DNA of 64,000 bases, from assembly GCA_046299555.1 (NCBI GenBank), contig JBKBHS010000001.1, positions 1,178,001 to 1,242,000 on the forward strand. Reading direction: 5' to 3'. Position 1 is the stretch's first letter; each line of letters begins with the position of its first letter. The notes beneath the pieces were generated by a model. That model made no database searches and had not been told where the DNA came from. It saw only the letters and a list, made by a program, of their open reading frames with translations. Shown piece after piece: positions 16,543 through 26,033 of this stretch. This stretch comes from CALKJP01 sp046299555. GTDB lineage: Bacteria; Bacteroidota; Bacteroidia; JACCXN01. The position numbers were made by a program, and so were the translations under genes.

Positions 16543-19500
16543 TTAGTTTAAATCAATATTACTTTCTGAAGGTATTTCGTTTAATTCAATTTCAATTGGT
16601 TCTAAAGATTTTTCCGGTTCTTTAGGTTTTTCGCTTTCAATTATGGTATTTAATTTTTGAATGGCAATATTTTTTAATTCTTCTCCATCGTAGTTATCGA
16701 TTATACTTTGTAATGTGTGTTTTGCTTGAAAAGTGTTATTGAGAGCAACATAATTATCGGCTAATAAAATAAATGCTTTTGCAACCCAATAATCATGATT
16801 AGCATAGTTTTCAGCCAATTCAAAAATGATTTTTTCTGATTCTTTATAATTCTTTAGGTTATATTGTATATGTGCTAATAAATATTTAGCTTCTGCTCCT
16901 ATTGCAGATTTGGTTCGCTTGGTAATCTCTTCTAATATCATTTGTGCATCAGATATTCGATTGGCCATAATATTAAATTTAGCAATTATCAATTCTGCTT
17001 CATTTCTAATATTTTCGGGTAATTTATCGATATTTAAAACTTTTTGAGCATAGTTAAACGCTTCTTGACTATCACCTAATTTTTCGTTGCATCGCATTAA
17101 ACCTATACGTGCTTCGTTTTTATTTTCATGTTGTTGTGCAATTTCTTCTAATCGTGTATATGATTCTTTGGCTTCTGCATAATTTTTATTACTGTAATGT
17201 ATGCGCGAAGTATTCAATAAAGCTCTTTCTGTAAATTGTGAAGCAGGAAATACAAGAACGATGGCATAATTTTCTAAAGCTTTATCGAATTCTTTAGCTC
17301 GATAATGACAATCGGCTTTATAATAGTTAGCATTTAGTTTAAAAATTCCATCCGGGTAGTTTGATAAGTATTTTTCAAACATTTTTATCGATTCAGTACA
17401 ATTCCCTTTCATGTATTGTAGTTCGGCAGCTTGATAGGTAGTTGAATCTAAAGCAGCACTTGAAATATTTATATATGAAACTCCTTTTACAAATGCTGCA
17501 TATTCATCACCTCTTCCGTTCTCTACATAAATATTTTTAATACCGTTTAGCGCTTCAAATGCTTCTTCTGTATTAGGAAAATCGTTTACTACTTTTTTAT
17601 AAATATTTAAGGCTTCATCGTCTTTTTGTATATTGTAAAATGAAAGCCCTTGTAAAACCCATGCTTTGCGGACTAAATTACTATTAGGAAATTCATTAAT
17701 ATATTGCTTAAATTGATTTATGGCATTTTCGTGTTGATTAATTTTTTGATAGGTTTGAGCTATTTCGAAACGTGCATCATCTCTGTAATTTGATTCAGGA
17801 TAGGTGTTGATCAATTTTTCTAATACTTTTATTTTTTCTTCGTTTTTAGCGGTTAATCCAAGGGTTATAGCATATTGATACAAGCCATAATCGCTACTGT
17901 TACTTCCTTTTTCAGATGCCAATAAATAATAATCGTTAGCATTATGGTAATCTTTAGTTATGTAATAGCAATCAGCTATTCTCAGCAAAGCATCGGTAAT
18001 TCGATTATTATCGTTGGTAGGATTTAAAGTGGTATATTTTCTAAACCACGATATGGCTGTAGGATAATCTTTTAATTTATAATAACAATAACCTAAATTA
18101 TAATTAGCTGTGTAGAATTCAGTAAAGTTGATAGCGCCCGGCTCAAATAAAAATTTCTTGAAATGTTCTGCCGATTCATCATATTTTTTAAGTTGAAATA
18201 AAGCTTCAGCTTTCCAGTATAATGAAAGCGCATTTATGTTTTTATCTAATGGAGTACTTAAAGCTTTGTCAAAGTGTACAATTGCCTGTGTATATGATAA
18301 TGCATTGTATAATTCAATTCCTCTATAGTAACATACCTTTTGATAGGCATATTCCATTTCTTTTGTTTTGTTTTTAATTTCTTCGATAGTACTAATAGCT
18401 TCTTTATAGTTTTTGGTTGTTAAAAAAACGCTAATCAAATAACTTTGAATGATGGTATTTCTATAACCTGATTGATAATCGCGTAAATATTGTTTAAAAG
18501 CATCAATAGCTTCATAATAGGGATGATATGAAAGTTCATAGGCTAACATGGCTTGATTAAATAGAGCATCTTCATGTAATTCGGTATCGAAATTAAATTT
18601 AGCAGAATATCCAAATGAATTTCGAGCAAACGCTTTTTGGTTAGTTTTTAAATAACACTCACCTAAATGATAGTAGGCTATTTGTGTTAATGTATCTGCA
18701 TCTCCAACAGCCTCTTTAAAATAATCAATAGCGTTTAAACATTGATTGGTTTTATAGTATGCAAATCCTATCATGTAAGCATCTTGTCGAGTTATTCGTC
18801 CTTGAGCTTTTTTATATTTTTCAAACCAAGGTATGGCTTCTTCAAAACGATTGGTTTTAAAATACGATTCAGCTAATATGCGTGTAATTTCTGTTGAGCG
18901 TTTAACATTAGCTGAATCAAGAAGTGCGGGAGCATAAGCTATTACTTCATCATACTTTTGTTGATAGAAATATATTTGTACAATGTAATAAGGTACAACA
19001 CTTCCAAAAGTCGCATCATTTTTTAATTTTAAAAATCCTTGTAGTGCTGTTTCATAATTTTTATTTTGATATTCGATATGTGAAAAATAGTAACGGGCAG
19101 GGGCGGTATATCGAGTATCAATATCTTTAATTTCGTAAAATTTTTTAGAAGCTTCTTTAAAATTACCTTCTTCAAAATAGGAATACCCAAGTTTAAAATA
19201 ATATTCGGCTAATTGTTCGTTGTTTAAATCATATAAGTCAATTTTTTCAAACCAATAAATACTTTTAGGATATTTTTTTAAGCGATAATAATGACGTGCT
19301 AAGTGGTACGGAGCAATTTTTACTTTTGGACTTTCAGGATAAGTTTTTATAAACTGAATCATTTGTACAACTGCATCTTTATGCTGTAGTTCAATAGCAC
19401 ATAAAGCAGAATAATAAGAGGCATTTACTTTAATTTCAGAATGTATATCCTGATTTTCTTTTAATGCTTTTTGAAACAAGGTATAGGCATTCGCATATTT

Positions 19501-19644
19501 TTGTTTTTGAAATAATTCCAAAGCATTTTTATAGATAGCATCTTTATCGCTATATATAAGCGATTGTTGCGATACTGCCGAACCGGCTATTACCAAAAGA
19601 AAAGCTAATAATATTAGGGTTAATACAATTTTAATTTTATTCAT
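16543..19644 (-). CDS. large periplasmic TPR-repeat protein
   Basis: A 1033-residue protein with a signal peptide (1-25, ending AVSQQS) followed by tetratricopeptide-type helical repeats along almost its whole length (for example YYKLGYSYFEEGNF, HYHLGECYLKTNQKAFA-like units, YYKADCHYRAKEFDKALENY). The acidic, proline-rich C-terminal 35 residues are probably unstructured. Such solenoids scaffold protein complexes, and with the adjacent outer-membrane barrel gene 13-57 bp downstream it is probably the periplasmic partner of that barrel. A TAACTTTG element lies 20 bases upstream of the ATG. Confidence 0.85.
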   Translation of the reverse strand: MNKIKIVLTLILLAFLLVIAGSAVSQQSLIYSDKDAIYKNALELFQKQKYANAYTLFQKALKENQDIHSEIKVNASYYSALCAIELQHKDAVVQMIQFIKTYPESPKVKIAPYHLARHYYRLKKYPKSIYWFEKIDLYDLNNEQLAEYYFKLGYSYFEEGNFKEASKKFYEIKDIDTRYTAPARYYFSHIEYQNKNYETALQGFLKLKNDATFGSVVPYYIVQIYFYQQKYDEVIAYAPALLDSANVKRSTEITRILAESYFKTNRFEEAIPWFEKYKKAQGRITRQDAYMIGFAYYKTNQCLNAIDYFKEAVGDADTLTQIAYYHLGECYLKTNQKAFARNSFGYSAKFNFDTELHEDALFNQAMLAYELSYHPYYEAIDAFKQYLRDYQSGYRNTIIQSYLISVFLTTKNYKEAISTIEEIKNKTKEMEYAYQKVCYYRGIELYNALSYTQAIVHFDKALSTPLDKNINALSLYWKAEALFQLKKYDESAEHFKKFLFEPGAINFTEFYTANYNLGYCYYKLKDYPTAISWFRKYTTLNPTNDNNRITDALLRIADCYYITKDYHNANDYYLLASEKGSNSSDYGLYQYAITLGLTAKNEEKIKVLEKLINTYPESNYRDDARFEIAQTYQKINQHENAINQFKQYINEFPNSNLVRKAWVLQGLSFYNIQKDDEALNIYKKVVNDFPNTEEAFEALNGIKNIYVENGRGDEYAAFVKGVSYINISSAALDSTTYQAAELQYMKGNCTESIKMFEKYLSNYPDGIFKLNANYYKADCHYRAKEFDKALENYAIVLVFPASQFTERALLNTSRIHYSNKNYAEAKESYTRLEEIAQQHENKNEARIGLMRCNEKLGDSQEAFNYAQKVLNIDKLPENIRNEAELIIAKFNIMANRISDAQMILEEITKRTKSAIGAEAKYLLAHIQYNLKNYKESEKIIFELAENYANHDYWVAKAFILLADNYVALNNTFQAKHTLQSIIDNYDGEELKNIAIQKLNTIIESEKPKEPEKSLEPIEIELNEIPSESNIDLN

Positions 19645-19664
19645 GCTTAAAAGGCTATTTTTAA

Positions 19665-19672
19665 CAAAGTTA
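19665..19672 (-). promoter_or_regulatory. candidate promoter -7 element of the TPR/barrel operon
   Basis: On the minus strand TAACTTTG matches TAnnTTTG exactly and ends 20 bases before the ATG at 19644. It diverges from the element at 19782 that faces the FtsE-like gene. Confidence 0.5.
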
Positions 19673-19781
19673 GTTTGATGAAAGGGAGCTTAATTTTAAT
19701 TTGATATAAGTTATTAACGTTGGGATGTTAAAATTAATTGTAGAATATAATGCATTAAAAATTTAATATGTTTCAATTTTA

Positions 19782-19789
19782 TAACTTTG
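19782..19789 (+). promoter_or_regulatory. candidate promoter -7 element of the ftsE-like gene
   Basis: TAACTTTG matches TAnnTTTG exactly, 23 bases before the ATG at 19813. It lies inside the region that would be coding if the upstream ATG at 19768 were used, so it also supports the later start. Confidence 0.5.
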
Positions 19790-19812
19790 TAAAACTATCT
19801 AAATATTTCATC

Positions 19813-20487
19813 ATGGGGCTTGATACGATTATTGAATTTAAAAATGTTTCCATATTTCAGAAAAAAAATTTGATATTGTCAAACATAAACTTTTCAATTC
19901 AAAAAGGAGAGTTTGTATATTTAATTGGCAAAACCGGCAGTGGGAAAAGTAGTATTATGCGTACGCTTTATGCCGATTTAAAACTAACTCAAGGAGAAGC
20001 TCATATTGCAGGATTTGATTTACATAAATTAAAATCGAAAGATATTCCTTTTTTAAGAAGAAAATTAGGAATAGTATTTCAAGATTTTCAATTATTAACC
20101 GATAGAAGTGTATATGATAATTTGCTTTTTGTAATGAAAGCAACCGGTTGGAAAAAAAAGCAAGAAATTGACCAGCGAATTTCTGATGTGTTGGATAAAG
20201 TAGGTTTAGCAACCAAAGGTTATAAAATGCCTCATGAATTATCGGGCGGAGAACAACAAAGAGTGGCTATAGCAAGAGCGTTAGTTAATAATCCTGATGT
20301 AATACTTGCTGATGAACCAACCGGAAATTTAGATCCTGATACTTCTAATGAGATTATAAAACTATTATTTGATATAAGTAAAAACGGAAGAGCAGTTTTA
20401 ATGGCTACTCACGATTATGCCTTAATGAATCGCTTCCCTTCACGTACACTTAAATGTGAAAATGGAATTTTAACAGATTCAATATAA
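19813..20487 (+). CDS. ftsE: FtsE-like ABC transporter ATP-binding protein
   Basis: A 224-residue ABC ATPase starting at ATG 19813 (MGLDTIIEFKNV); the ATG at 19768 adds 15 residues that overlap a promoter motif. Walker A is GKTGSGKSS, the Q-loop is in FQDFQLL, the signature is LSGGEQQRVAIARAL, Walker B is VILADEPTGNLD, and the switch His is in ATHDY. The sequence (KLGIVFQDFQLLTDRSVYDN) matches FtsE, which with FtsX controls cell-wall hydrolases at the division site, rather than LolD or a solute importer. No ftsX is next to it. LolD or MacB-like exporters are the alternatives. Confidence 0.8.
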   Translation: MGLDTIIEFKNVSIFQKKNLILSNINFSIQKGEFVYLIGKTGSGKSSIMRTLYADLKLTQGEAHIAGFDLHKLKSKDIPFLRRKLGIVFQDFQLLTDRSVYDNLLFVMKATGWKKKQEIDQRISDVLDKVGLATKGYKMPHELSGGEQQRVAIARALVNNPDVILADEPTGNLDPDTSNEIIKLLFDISKNGRAVLMATHDYALMNRFPSRTLKCENGILTDSI

Positions 20488-20575
20488 AACCATTTAAACT
20501 AAAAACTCAGTTGTATATTTAATAATAAACTTATTTTACTAAATCATATCAATAATTATTGTTAAAACATCGTTT

Positions 20576-21190
20576 ATGATTGCTATAATTGATTATGGAT
20601 GCGGTAATTTGGGGTCTATTCAAAATATGTTAAAGAAATTAGGAGCCGAATCAATTATTACTTCAGACATTGAACAAATAAAAAATGCAAATAAATTAAT
20701 ACTACCGGGTGTTGGAGCATTTGATACCGGAATAAAAAATCTTCACGAAAAAGGCATATGGGATATTTTAAATAAAAAAGTTTTGGAACAAAATGTTCCC
20801 ATTCTTGGAATTTGTTTAGGTATGCAATTAATGACTAAAAATAGTGAAGAAGGAAAATTAAACGGCTTAGGCTGGATTGATGCTTTAACCATACGCTTTA
20901 ATTTTAAACATGATAATGAGAAAAAAAAGATTCCAAACATGGGTTGGAATTATATTGAAATAAAAAAGCCGAGTAAATTATTTACAGATATGTATGAAAA
21001 TCCTAAATTCTATTTTGTACATTCTTATCATGTAAAATGTAATGTTAGCAACGATGTATCAGCAACTGCCAATTACGGCTATAACTTCGATTGTGCTTTT
21101 GAGCACGAAAATATATATGGAGTGCAATTTCATCCTGAAAAAAGTCATAAATATGGCATGAAGTTGCTACAAAATTTCATTAAGCTATAA
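20576..21190 (+). CDS. hisH: HisH-type glutamine amidotransferase, probably for sugar amidation
   Basis: A 204-residue class I glutaminase that releases ammonia from glutamine for a HisF-type partner. The triad is visible: the nucleophile Cys in GICLGMQL (near residue 81) and His/Glu in FHPEKSH (near 184). IIDYGCGNLGSIQN and LPGVGAF are typical HisH motifs. It lies two bases before a HisF-like gene. No other his gene is near, and a WbpG/PseA-type sugar amidotransferase lies 15 kb downstream, so its likely role is the HisH2/WbuY subunit of an amidination system. A role in histidine synthesis cannot be excluded from this subunit alone. Confidence 0.85.
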   Translation: MIAIIDYGCGNLGSIQNMLKKLGAESIITSDIEQIKNANKLILPGVGAFDTGIKNLHEKGIWDILNKKVLEQNVPILGICLGMQLMTKNSEEGKLNGLGWIDALTIRFNFKHDNEKKKIPNMGWNYIEIKKPSKLFTDMYENPKFYFVHSYHVKCNVSNDVSATANYGYNFDCAFEHENIYGVQFHPEKSHKYGMKLLQNFIKL

Positions 21191-21192
21191 TC

Positions 21193-21954
21193 ATGAAAGC
21201 TATTCCAAGAGTTATCCCTGTATTGTTATTACAAAATTCAGGTCTTGTAAAAACACAGAAATTTAAAAATCCAAAGTATGTTGGAGACCCAATAAATGCA
21301 GTTAAAATTTTTAATGAAAAAGAAGTAGATGAATTAATTTTTTTAGACATCACAGCAACCAAAGAAAATAGAAAACCTAATTATAAGTTATTAAACGAAA
21401 TTGCTACAGAGTGTTTTATGCCTTTATGTTATGGCGGGGGTATTAATTCGATAAATGATATTAAAAATGTAATTAATGCAGGGGTTGAAAAAGTATCAAT
21501 AAATACTGCCGCCATTGAAAATCCGGAATTTATTAAAGAGGCATCTGATAAATTTGGCAGCTCAACAATTGTTGTTTCAATAGATGTTAAAAAAACATTT
21601 TGGGGTAAGAAAACCATTCATGTTTATTCGGGTTCAAAAAATACAGGTTTAGATCCTATACAGTTTGCTATAAAAATGCAAGAAAAAGGGGCGGGTGAGC
21701 TACTTTTAAATGCTATTGATAGAGATGGTTTAATGAATTCCTATGATTTAGAATTGATTGAAATGATTTCAAGAGAAGTAGATATTCCCGTAATAGCATG
21801 TGGTGGAGCAGGAAATTTAAAGCATTTTAAAGAGGCAATTCATTCAGGAGCTTCAGCAGTAGCAGCTGGGAGTATGTTTGTGTTTCACGGTAGGCACAGA
21901 GCTGTATTGATTAATTATCCTTCTCAAAAAGAACTACAAACACTTTTTTCATAA
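21193..21954 (+). CDS. HisF2/AglZ/WbuZ-family acetamidino-modification protein
   Basis: A 253-residue (beta/alpha)8 barrel of the HisF superfamily. It keeps YGGGINS, VSINTAA, the second catalytic Asp (near 131 in VVSIDVKK), LLNAIDRDG and CGGAGNLKHF. The first catalytic aspartate of true HisF (CLDV motif) is replaced: here the strand reads VIPVLLLQNSGLVKT, with Leu at residue 12. LLLQNSGLVKT...KYVGDPINAVKIFNEKEVDEL is characteristic of the HisF2/AglZ/WbuZ group, which acts with HisH2 to deliver ammonia to a WbpG-type sugar amidotransferase. It is adjacent to hisH and followed by a terminator. A histidine-pathway role is unlikely. Confidence 0.85.
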   Translation: MKAIPRVIPVLLLQNSGLVKTQKFKNPKYVGDPINAVKIFNEKEVDELIFLDITATKENRKPNYKLLNEIATECFMPLCYGGGINSINDIKNVINAGVEKVSINTAAIENPEFIKEASDKFGSSTIVVSIDVKKTFWGKKTIHVYSGSKNTGLDPIQFAIKMQEKGAGELLLNAIDRDGLMNSYDLELIEMISREVDIPVIACGGAGNLKHFKEAIHSGASAVAAGSMFVFHGRHRAVLINYPSQKELQTLFS

Positions 21955-21987
21955 AAAATCCCCACCTTTTATAGATGGGGATTTTTT
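21953..21987. terminator. bidirectional terminator between hisF2 and the T9SS cargo gene
   Basis: AAAAAATCCCCA pairs with TGGGGATTTTTT around an 11-base loop. It separates the convergent genes ending at 21954 and 22010, and has T-rich ends on both strands. Confidence 0.88.
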
Positions 21988-22009
21988 AGCTATTTAATTT
22001 CAGTAAATA

Positions 22010-25000
22010 TTATCTAACAATACGCTGAGTTAAAATTTCTCCGTTTACTTCTACTTTTATAATGTAAACTTGTGTTGTTGCAGGCAAGTTTAATATTACA
22101 CGGTCGCTGCTGATATTCTGACTAAGTGGCTGGCTTATTAGTTGACCTAATGTATTGTAAACACTAATGTTTGCTTTTACAGTTTCACTATAGCCAAATA
22201 CCACAACAGCACCTTGCTCATGACCAAATACTCCTACTTTGTTTTCTATAGCACTGTTGTAAATACCACTTGGAGCTTCGCTGGCAGGGCAATCGTCTTT
22301 GCTTATATGTAAAATAAAACGATTGTCTATTTTTTCGTTATTATTTAAAGCTACCTCATAATATGCCCCATCACTTACGTTTACAATTTTATTTAGTTTT
22401 TTATCTTCAATCATGTAGCAATTATAACCATTGATTATATTTTGCTTGTTTACGCTAATCTGATAAATACCTTGAGAGCCTGATTTAATAGAAAACGGTA
22501 AAGAATAGTTGTTTTCATATTCATTAACGCTATTTACAATTAGTTTTTTGTTTTCATCAGTAATAAAACTGATTGTTGGAATATTAGGAGGAACTGGTAA
22601 ATGGAACTGTTTATCGTATTCGTCAAAATTCTTTGTTGAAACATCGTTAAAGCGAATGAATGCTCTTGAGCCTTTAGGGCTGTTTTGCTTGTTAATTCTT
22701 ACAGATAACTCAGGTAATTCTTGTTTGCCAACAAAATTACTTGTATTAGTTGTTGTTTTAGCGCTTTCAGGAATTGTAATGGTAGAAGTACTATTTGCAT
22801 ATACCCAAAAACCTTGATGAGCAGGTATAATACCATTAGAGCTTGCTAAATCTCCGGTTCCTGTTTGAGATCCTGAATCCCAAAAAGCATAATAATCAGG
22901 AGAACCAATATCTTCATCAAAAATATAAAAAGTAGTTTCAATATCGCCTCCTGTTATTAAATCTAAATCAATATGAGATGCAAATGGATTTGCAATTAAA
23001 TTATATCCATCACCTGTATTGTAAACAGTTAAATTTAAATCACCAACATATGGATTACTTATTGTTGTTAATACTATGTTTGAGAATGAACCTGTATCGT
23101 CATAGGTTGGACCACAAATCCACACTTCATAACCTGTACCAGGTGATAAAGTTGTTGAAGTGCTGGTAATATTAACATAATCAGGGATGCTTTCATCATA
23201 TTTGTATATCGAATAAAATGGGTCACCGGGGAAAAAACCTTCACCACCTCCAACACCACTTAAAAGCAGTTCATTATCCCAGTCAGCAACGGTTGTGGTA
23301 GCAGGTGCTCCCATTGTTCTCCAGCCATTGCTGCCTGATGCTATAAATCGCTGAATAGTAAAGTTACCTGTTATGCTACCACCGGGTGCAACCGGTGCTA
23401 TTCTGGCAGTACTTATTGAATCTGATACAAGAATAAATGTTTTTCCGTTGGTATTAAAGTTTGTAGCACTATTAATAGCTAATGCTCCTCTTAATCTGTA
23501 AGTTGCATTAGTGGTATTAGCTAAAAATACTCCACCTGAACTTTTATTAATGGTTAAGTTATTTAATTCTACAGTTGTTGAATTGGGAGAGCTTATTGTT
23601 TGATTAACAGTTCCATTCAAAATAATTGTACTATTGGTTGCAACAATAGTAGCTGTGCTTTGAAAAGTTAAATCTCTTTGAATATTTATTGGGTTTGAAG
23701 TATCAAATGTTTTAGTACCGCTTCCACTTGTTCTTAAATCAAAATAAGTGAATGCAGGTATAGTTTGAGGACTATTTCCATTAAAATTTACAGCACTATT
23801 AGATATATTGTATGTATTGGTACCCGGATTAAATGTTCCGGCAATATTTATTATTTGGCTTGAAATAGAACGAGTACCCGTGTTGGAAGAAGTTAAATTA
23901 AAATAATTAAAACCGGGGATATTTTGAGATCCGGAACCATTAAACTCTACAGTGCTGCCTGTTGTGGTATAAGTATTAGAGCCTTTTGTAAAAACTCCTG
24001 CAATGCCTATCGTTCCTGAAGAAGCTAAAATTCTGGCTCCGGTATTAGATGAGGTTAAATTATTATAATTAAAAGCAGGAATAGTTTGAGTTCCACTTCC
24101 GTTAAAGTTTATTGTGCTTCCTGTAATAGTGTAAGAATTAGTACCGGGAGTAAAGGTACCTGCAATACCAATAGTACCAGAAGAAGCTAAAATTCTCGCT
24201 CCGGTATTTGAAGAAGTTAAATTATTATAATTAAATGCAGGGATTGTTTGCGTTCCTGTTCCATTAAAATTAATTGTACTACCGGTAATGGTGTAAGAAT
24301 TAGTTCCCGGAGTAAAAGTACCTGCTATACCAATTGTTCCGGATGAAGATAATATTCTGCTTCCTGTTCCGGTTGATGTTAAATTATAGTAATTTATTGG
24401 TGCTATAGTTTGTGTAGATGATGAATTGTAAATTACTGTTCCTGTTCCGGGGTTAAATGTGCCATCAACCAATAAATTCCCTTCAATAGTTAAATTAAAG
24501 CTTCCGTTTACAGTTAAAGTACCTGTAGAATTTATGGTTAAATCTTTTGTTGAACGATTAGAGTTTAATGTAACGGTATGTCCATTATCAATAGTTACAT
24601 TAGCTCCAGTTCCCGGAACACAGCCACAATTCCAGGTACTGTTCGATTCCCAGTTTCCTGAAGTTATACTTATAATATCTACATCAGTAGCTGTAGAAGC
24701 TAAAGTGATGTAATCTCCATCATTTAATGTTACACCATTAAATGTTAAATAAGTTCCATCAAATCCGCTTGATGGAATTGCTGTAGCATTTGAAAACGTA
24801 CCATCATCATCAATTAATAGGGCATAGCTAGTTGGATCAGCCCAGCTAATTGAACTTATATCAATTCTTACAGTAACATTGCCAATACTTCCGGTTTTAT
24901 CAACCCGCCAATTACGAGTAAGGCGTGTGCCATAACCAGCAGGAACATCTCCTACTTGAGGAGACATGGCTGAATTATCATGTCCCCATAATAAAAAGCT

Positions 25001-25927
25001 TCCGTTTGATATACTTGATGGATTACTTATTTCAATAATACTGCTTCCTTTTGAAGTTAAATGATTATCACTTGCAGAAGTTTGTCCAATACCAGCAATT
25101 TCGTAGGGATGTGTATTTTCATAAGCATAAAAATCGTTTGAAAAAGAAATTCCATATTTATTACCTAAATAATTTTCTATTATAATTCTTTGTGTTTCAT
25201 TTAATACCTGTGTGTAAACAATAATTTCGGATATTTTACCATTAAAAAAGTATGCAGGTGATGATTGCGAATCTGCTCCAATGCGTGTTCTAATATGACC
25301 CGTTGGAACTGCATTTGCTAATGTGCTAGTTGATATTAATGTGCCATTAAAATATCGATTAAAAATTTGACTACTTCCATTCCAAATATTTGTTAAAATA
25401 TTAAAATTAGTATTAAACCCAACTACTCCACCTATAATATTAGAATTACTTCTTCTAACATGACTATTGTATTGACTGTTAGCAGTATGAACATAACTAC
25501 CCCACATTTGAGATGAACCTACTCCAGCTCCACTATTGTAAGCATTTCTAATAATTACTCCTGTATGAATTAAACTTGTTTTTGAAATAGCAAACCACGT
25601 TAAATTATTGGTTTCTAAATCGGAAATTGAAGTGATTTCTAAAAAATCATTTGTACCATCAAAATTTATTGCAGGCATCCCGTTTGCCTGATTAGTTTGG
25701 AAAGTGGGTCGATTAGATGAATTGCTTTGAGTTGCATCATTCGAATTACCAGAGAAATCAGTTAAAGTTGATACAGATGAACCATTGGTTAAATTTTGTT
25801 GAAAGGCATCATACCATATTTTGTTATTTGTACTACTACCAACTCCTCCCGGACCAGTTTGAGCATAATTAATATTTGTTACTATAACAATCGAAAATAG
25901 TAGAGTAAGATGTTTCATTTTCATCAT
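22010..25927 (-). CDS. repeat-rich secreted protein with LamG-like domain and T9SS type A tail
   Basis: A 1305-residue exported protein. After the signal peptide (1-23) comes a LamG/concanavalin-like beta-sandwich region (about 28-255, NKIWYDAF, GMPAINFDGTNDFLEI, YFNGKISEIIVYTQVLN). A second beta region (about 270-410) precedes a segment with a beta-helix-like series of units near 51 residues (about 495-750, SSGTIGIAGTFTPGTNSYTI). The C-terminal 75 or so residues (ISVYNTLGQLISQ ... YIIKVEVNGEILTQRIVR) are a T9SS type A sorting domain, which is cleaved on export. The ATG at 25927 is used; two further Met codons follow within four residues. A surface or matrix role is inferred, possibly carbohydrate binding through the LamG-like fold. 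Confidence 0.85.
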   Translation of the reverse strand: MMKMKHLTLLFSIVIVTNINYAQTGPGGVGSSTNNKIWYDAFQQNLTNGSSVSTLTDFSGNSNDATQSNSSNRPTFQTNQANGMPAINFDGTNDFLEITSISDLETNNLTWFAISKTSLIHTGVIIRNAYNSGAGVGSSQMWGSYVHTANSQYNSHVRRSNSNIIGGVVGFNTNFNILTNIWNGSSQIFNRYFNGTLISTSTLANAVPTGHIRTRIGADSQSSPAYFFNGKISEIIVYTQVLNETQRIIIENYLGNKYGISFSNDFYAYENTHPYEIAGIGQTSASDNHLTSKGSSIIEISNPSSISNGSFLLWGHDNSAMSPQVGDVPAGYGTRLTRNWRVDKTGSIGNVTVRIDISSISWADPTSYALLIDDDGTFSNATAIPSSGFDGTYLTFNGVTLNDGDYITLASTATDVDIISITSGNWESNSTWNCGCVPGTGANVTIDNGHTVTLNSNRSTKDLTINSTGTLTVNGSFNLTIEGNLLVDGTFNPGTGTVIYNSSSTQTIAPINYYNLTSTGTGSRILSSSGTIGIAGTFTPGTNSYTITGSTINFNGTGTQTIPAFNYNNLTSSNTGARILASSGTIGIAGTFTPGTNSYTITGSTINFNGSGTQTIPAFNYNNLTSSNTGARILASSGTIGIAGVFTKGSNTYTTTGSTVEFNGSGSQNIPGFNYFNLTSSNTGTRSISSQIINIAGTFNPGTNTYNISNSAVNFNGNSPQTIPAFTYFDLRTSGSGTKTFDTSNPINIQRDLTFQSTATIVATNSTIILNGTVNQTISSPNSTTVELNNLTINKSSGGVFLANTTNATYRLRGALAINSATNFNTNGKTFILVSDSISTARIAPVAPGGSITGNFTIQRFIASGSNGWRTMGAPATTTVADWDNELLLSGVGGGEGFFPGDPFYSIYKYDESIPDYVNITSTSTTLSPGTGYEVWICGPTYDDTGSFSNIVLTTISNPYVGDLNLTVYNTGDGYNLIANPFASHIDLDLITGGDIETTFYIFDEDIGSPDYYAFWDSGSQTGTGDLASSNGIIPAHQGFWVYANSTSTITIPESAKTTTNTSNFVGKQELPELSVRINKQNSPKGSRAFIRFNDVSTKNFDEYDKQFHLPVPPNIPTISFITDENKKLIVNSVNEYENNYSLPFSIKSGSQGIYQISVNKQNIINGYNCYMIEDKKLNKIVNVSDGAYYEVALNNNEKIDNRFILHISKDDCPASEAPSGIYNSAIENKVGVFGHEQGAVVVFGYSETVKANISVYNTLGQLISQPLSQNISSDRVILNLPATTQVYIIKVEVNGEILTQRIVR
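23680..24440 (-). repeat. 51-residue (about 153-bp) tandem units in the T9SS cargo gene
   Basis: Five to six tandem units encode variants of SGTIGIAGTFTPGTNSYTI ... INFNGTGTQTIPAFNYNNLTSSNTGARIL. The middle two are nearly identical at protein level and differ at scattered third positions, while the outer copies diverge. The pattern suggests recent internal duplication. Confidence 0.85.
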
Positions 25928-26006
25928 TTTTAATTTACATTATAAAATTAGTAAGTATAAATTTTAAAAACAATAGATTGTAAAAAAAATTACTAATTAA
26001 ATTTAC

Positions 26007-26014
26007 TAAGTTTG
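26007..26014 (+). promoter_or_regulatory. candidate promoter -7 element at the head of the polysaccharide locus
   Basis: TAAGTTTG is an exact TAnnTTTG match, 19 bases before the wzc ATG at 26034. Genes from 26034 to 58329 are nearly gapless on this strand, so this is the most likely main promoter of the locus. Confidence 0.55.
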
Positions 26015-26033
26015 CAAAACTTAATTAGTAATT

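Noticed and set aside
19768..19812. Upstream ATG for the FtsE-like gene
   Set aside because: The added 15 residues are not part of the ABC family and contain the TAACTTTG promoter motif.
20576..21954. Histidine biosynthesis genes hisH-hisF
   Set aside because: HisF lacks the first catalytic Asp and matches the HisF2/WbuZ motif pattern, and no other his gene is adjacent. A sugar amidotransferase is encoded in the same region.
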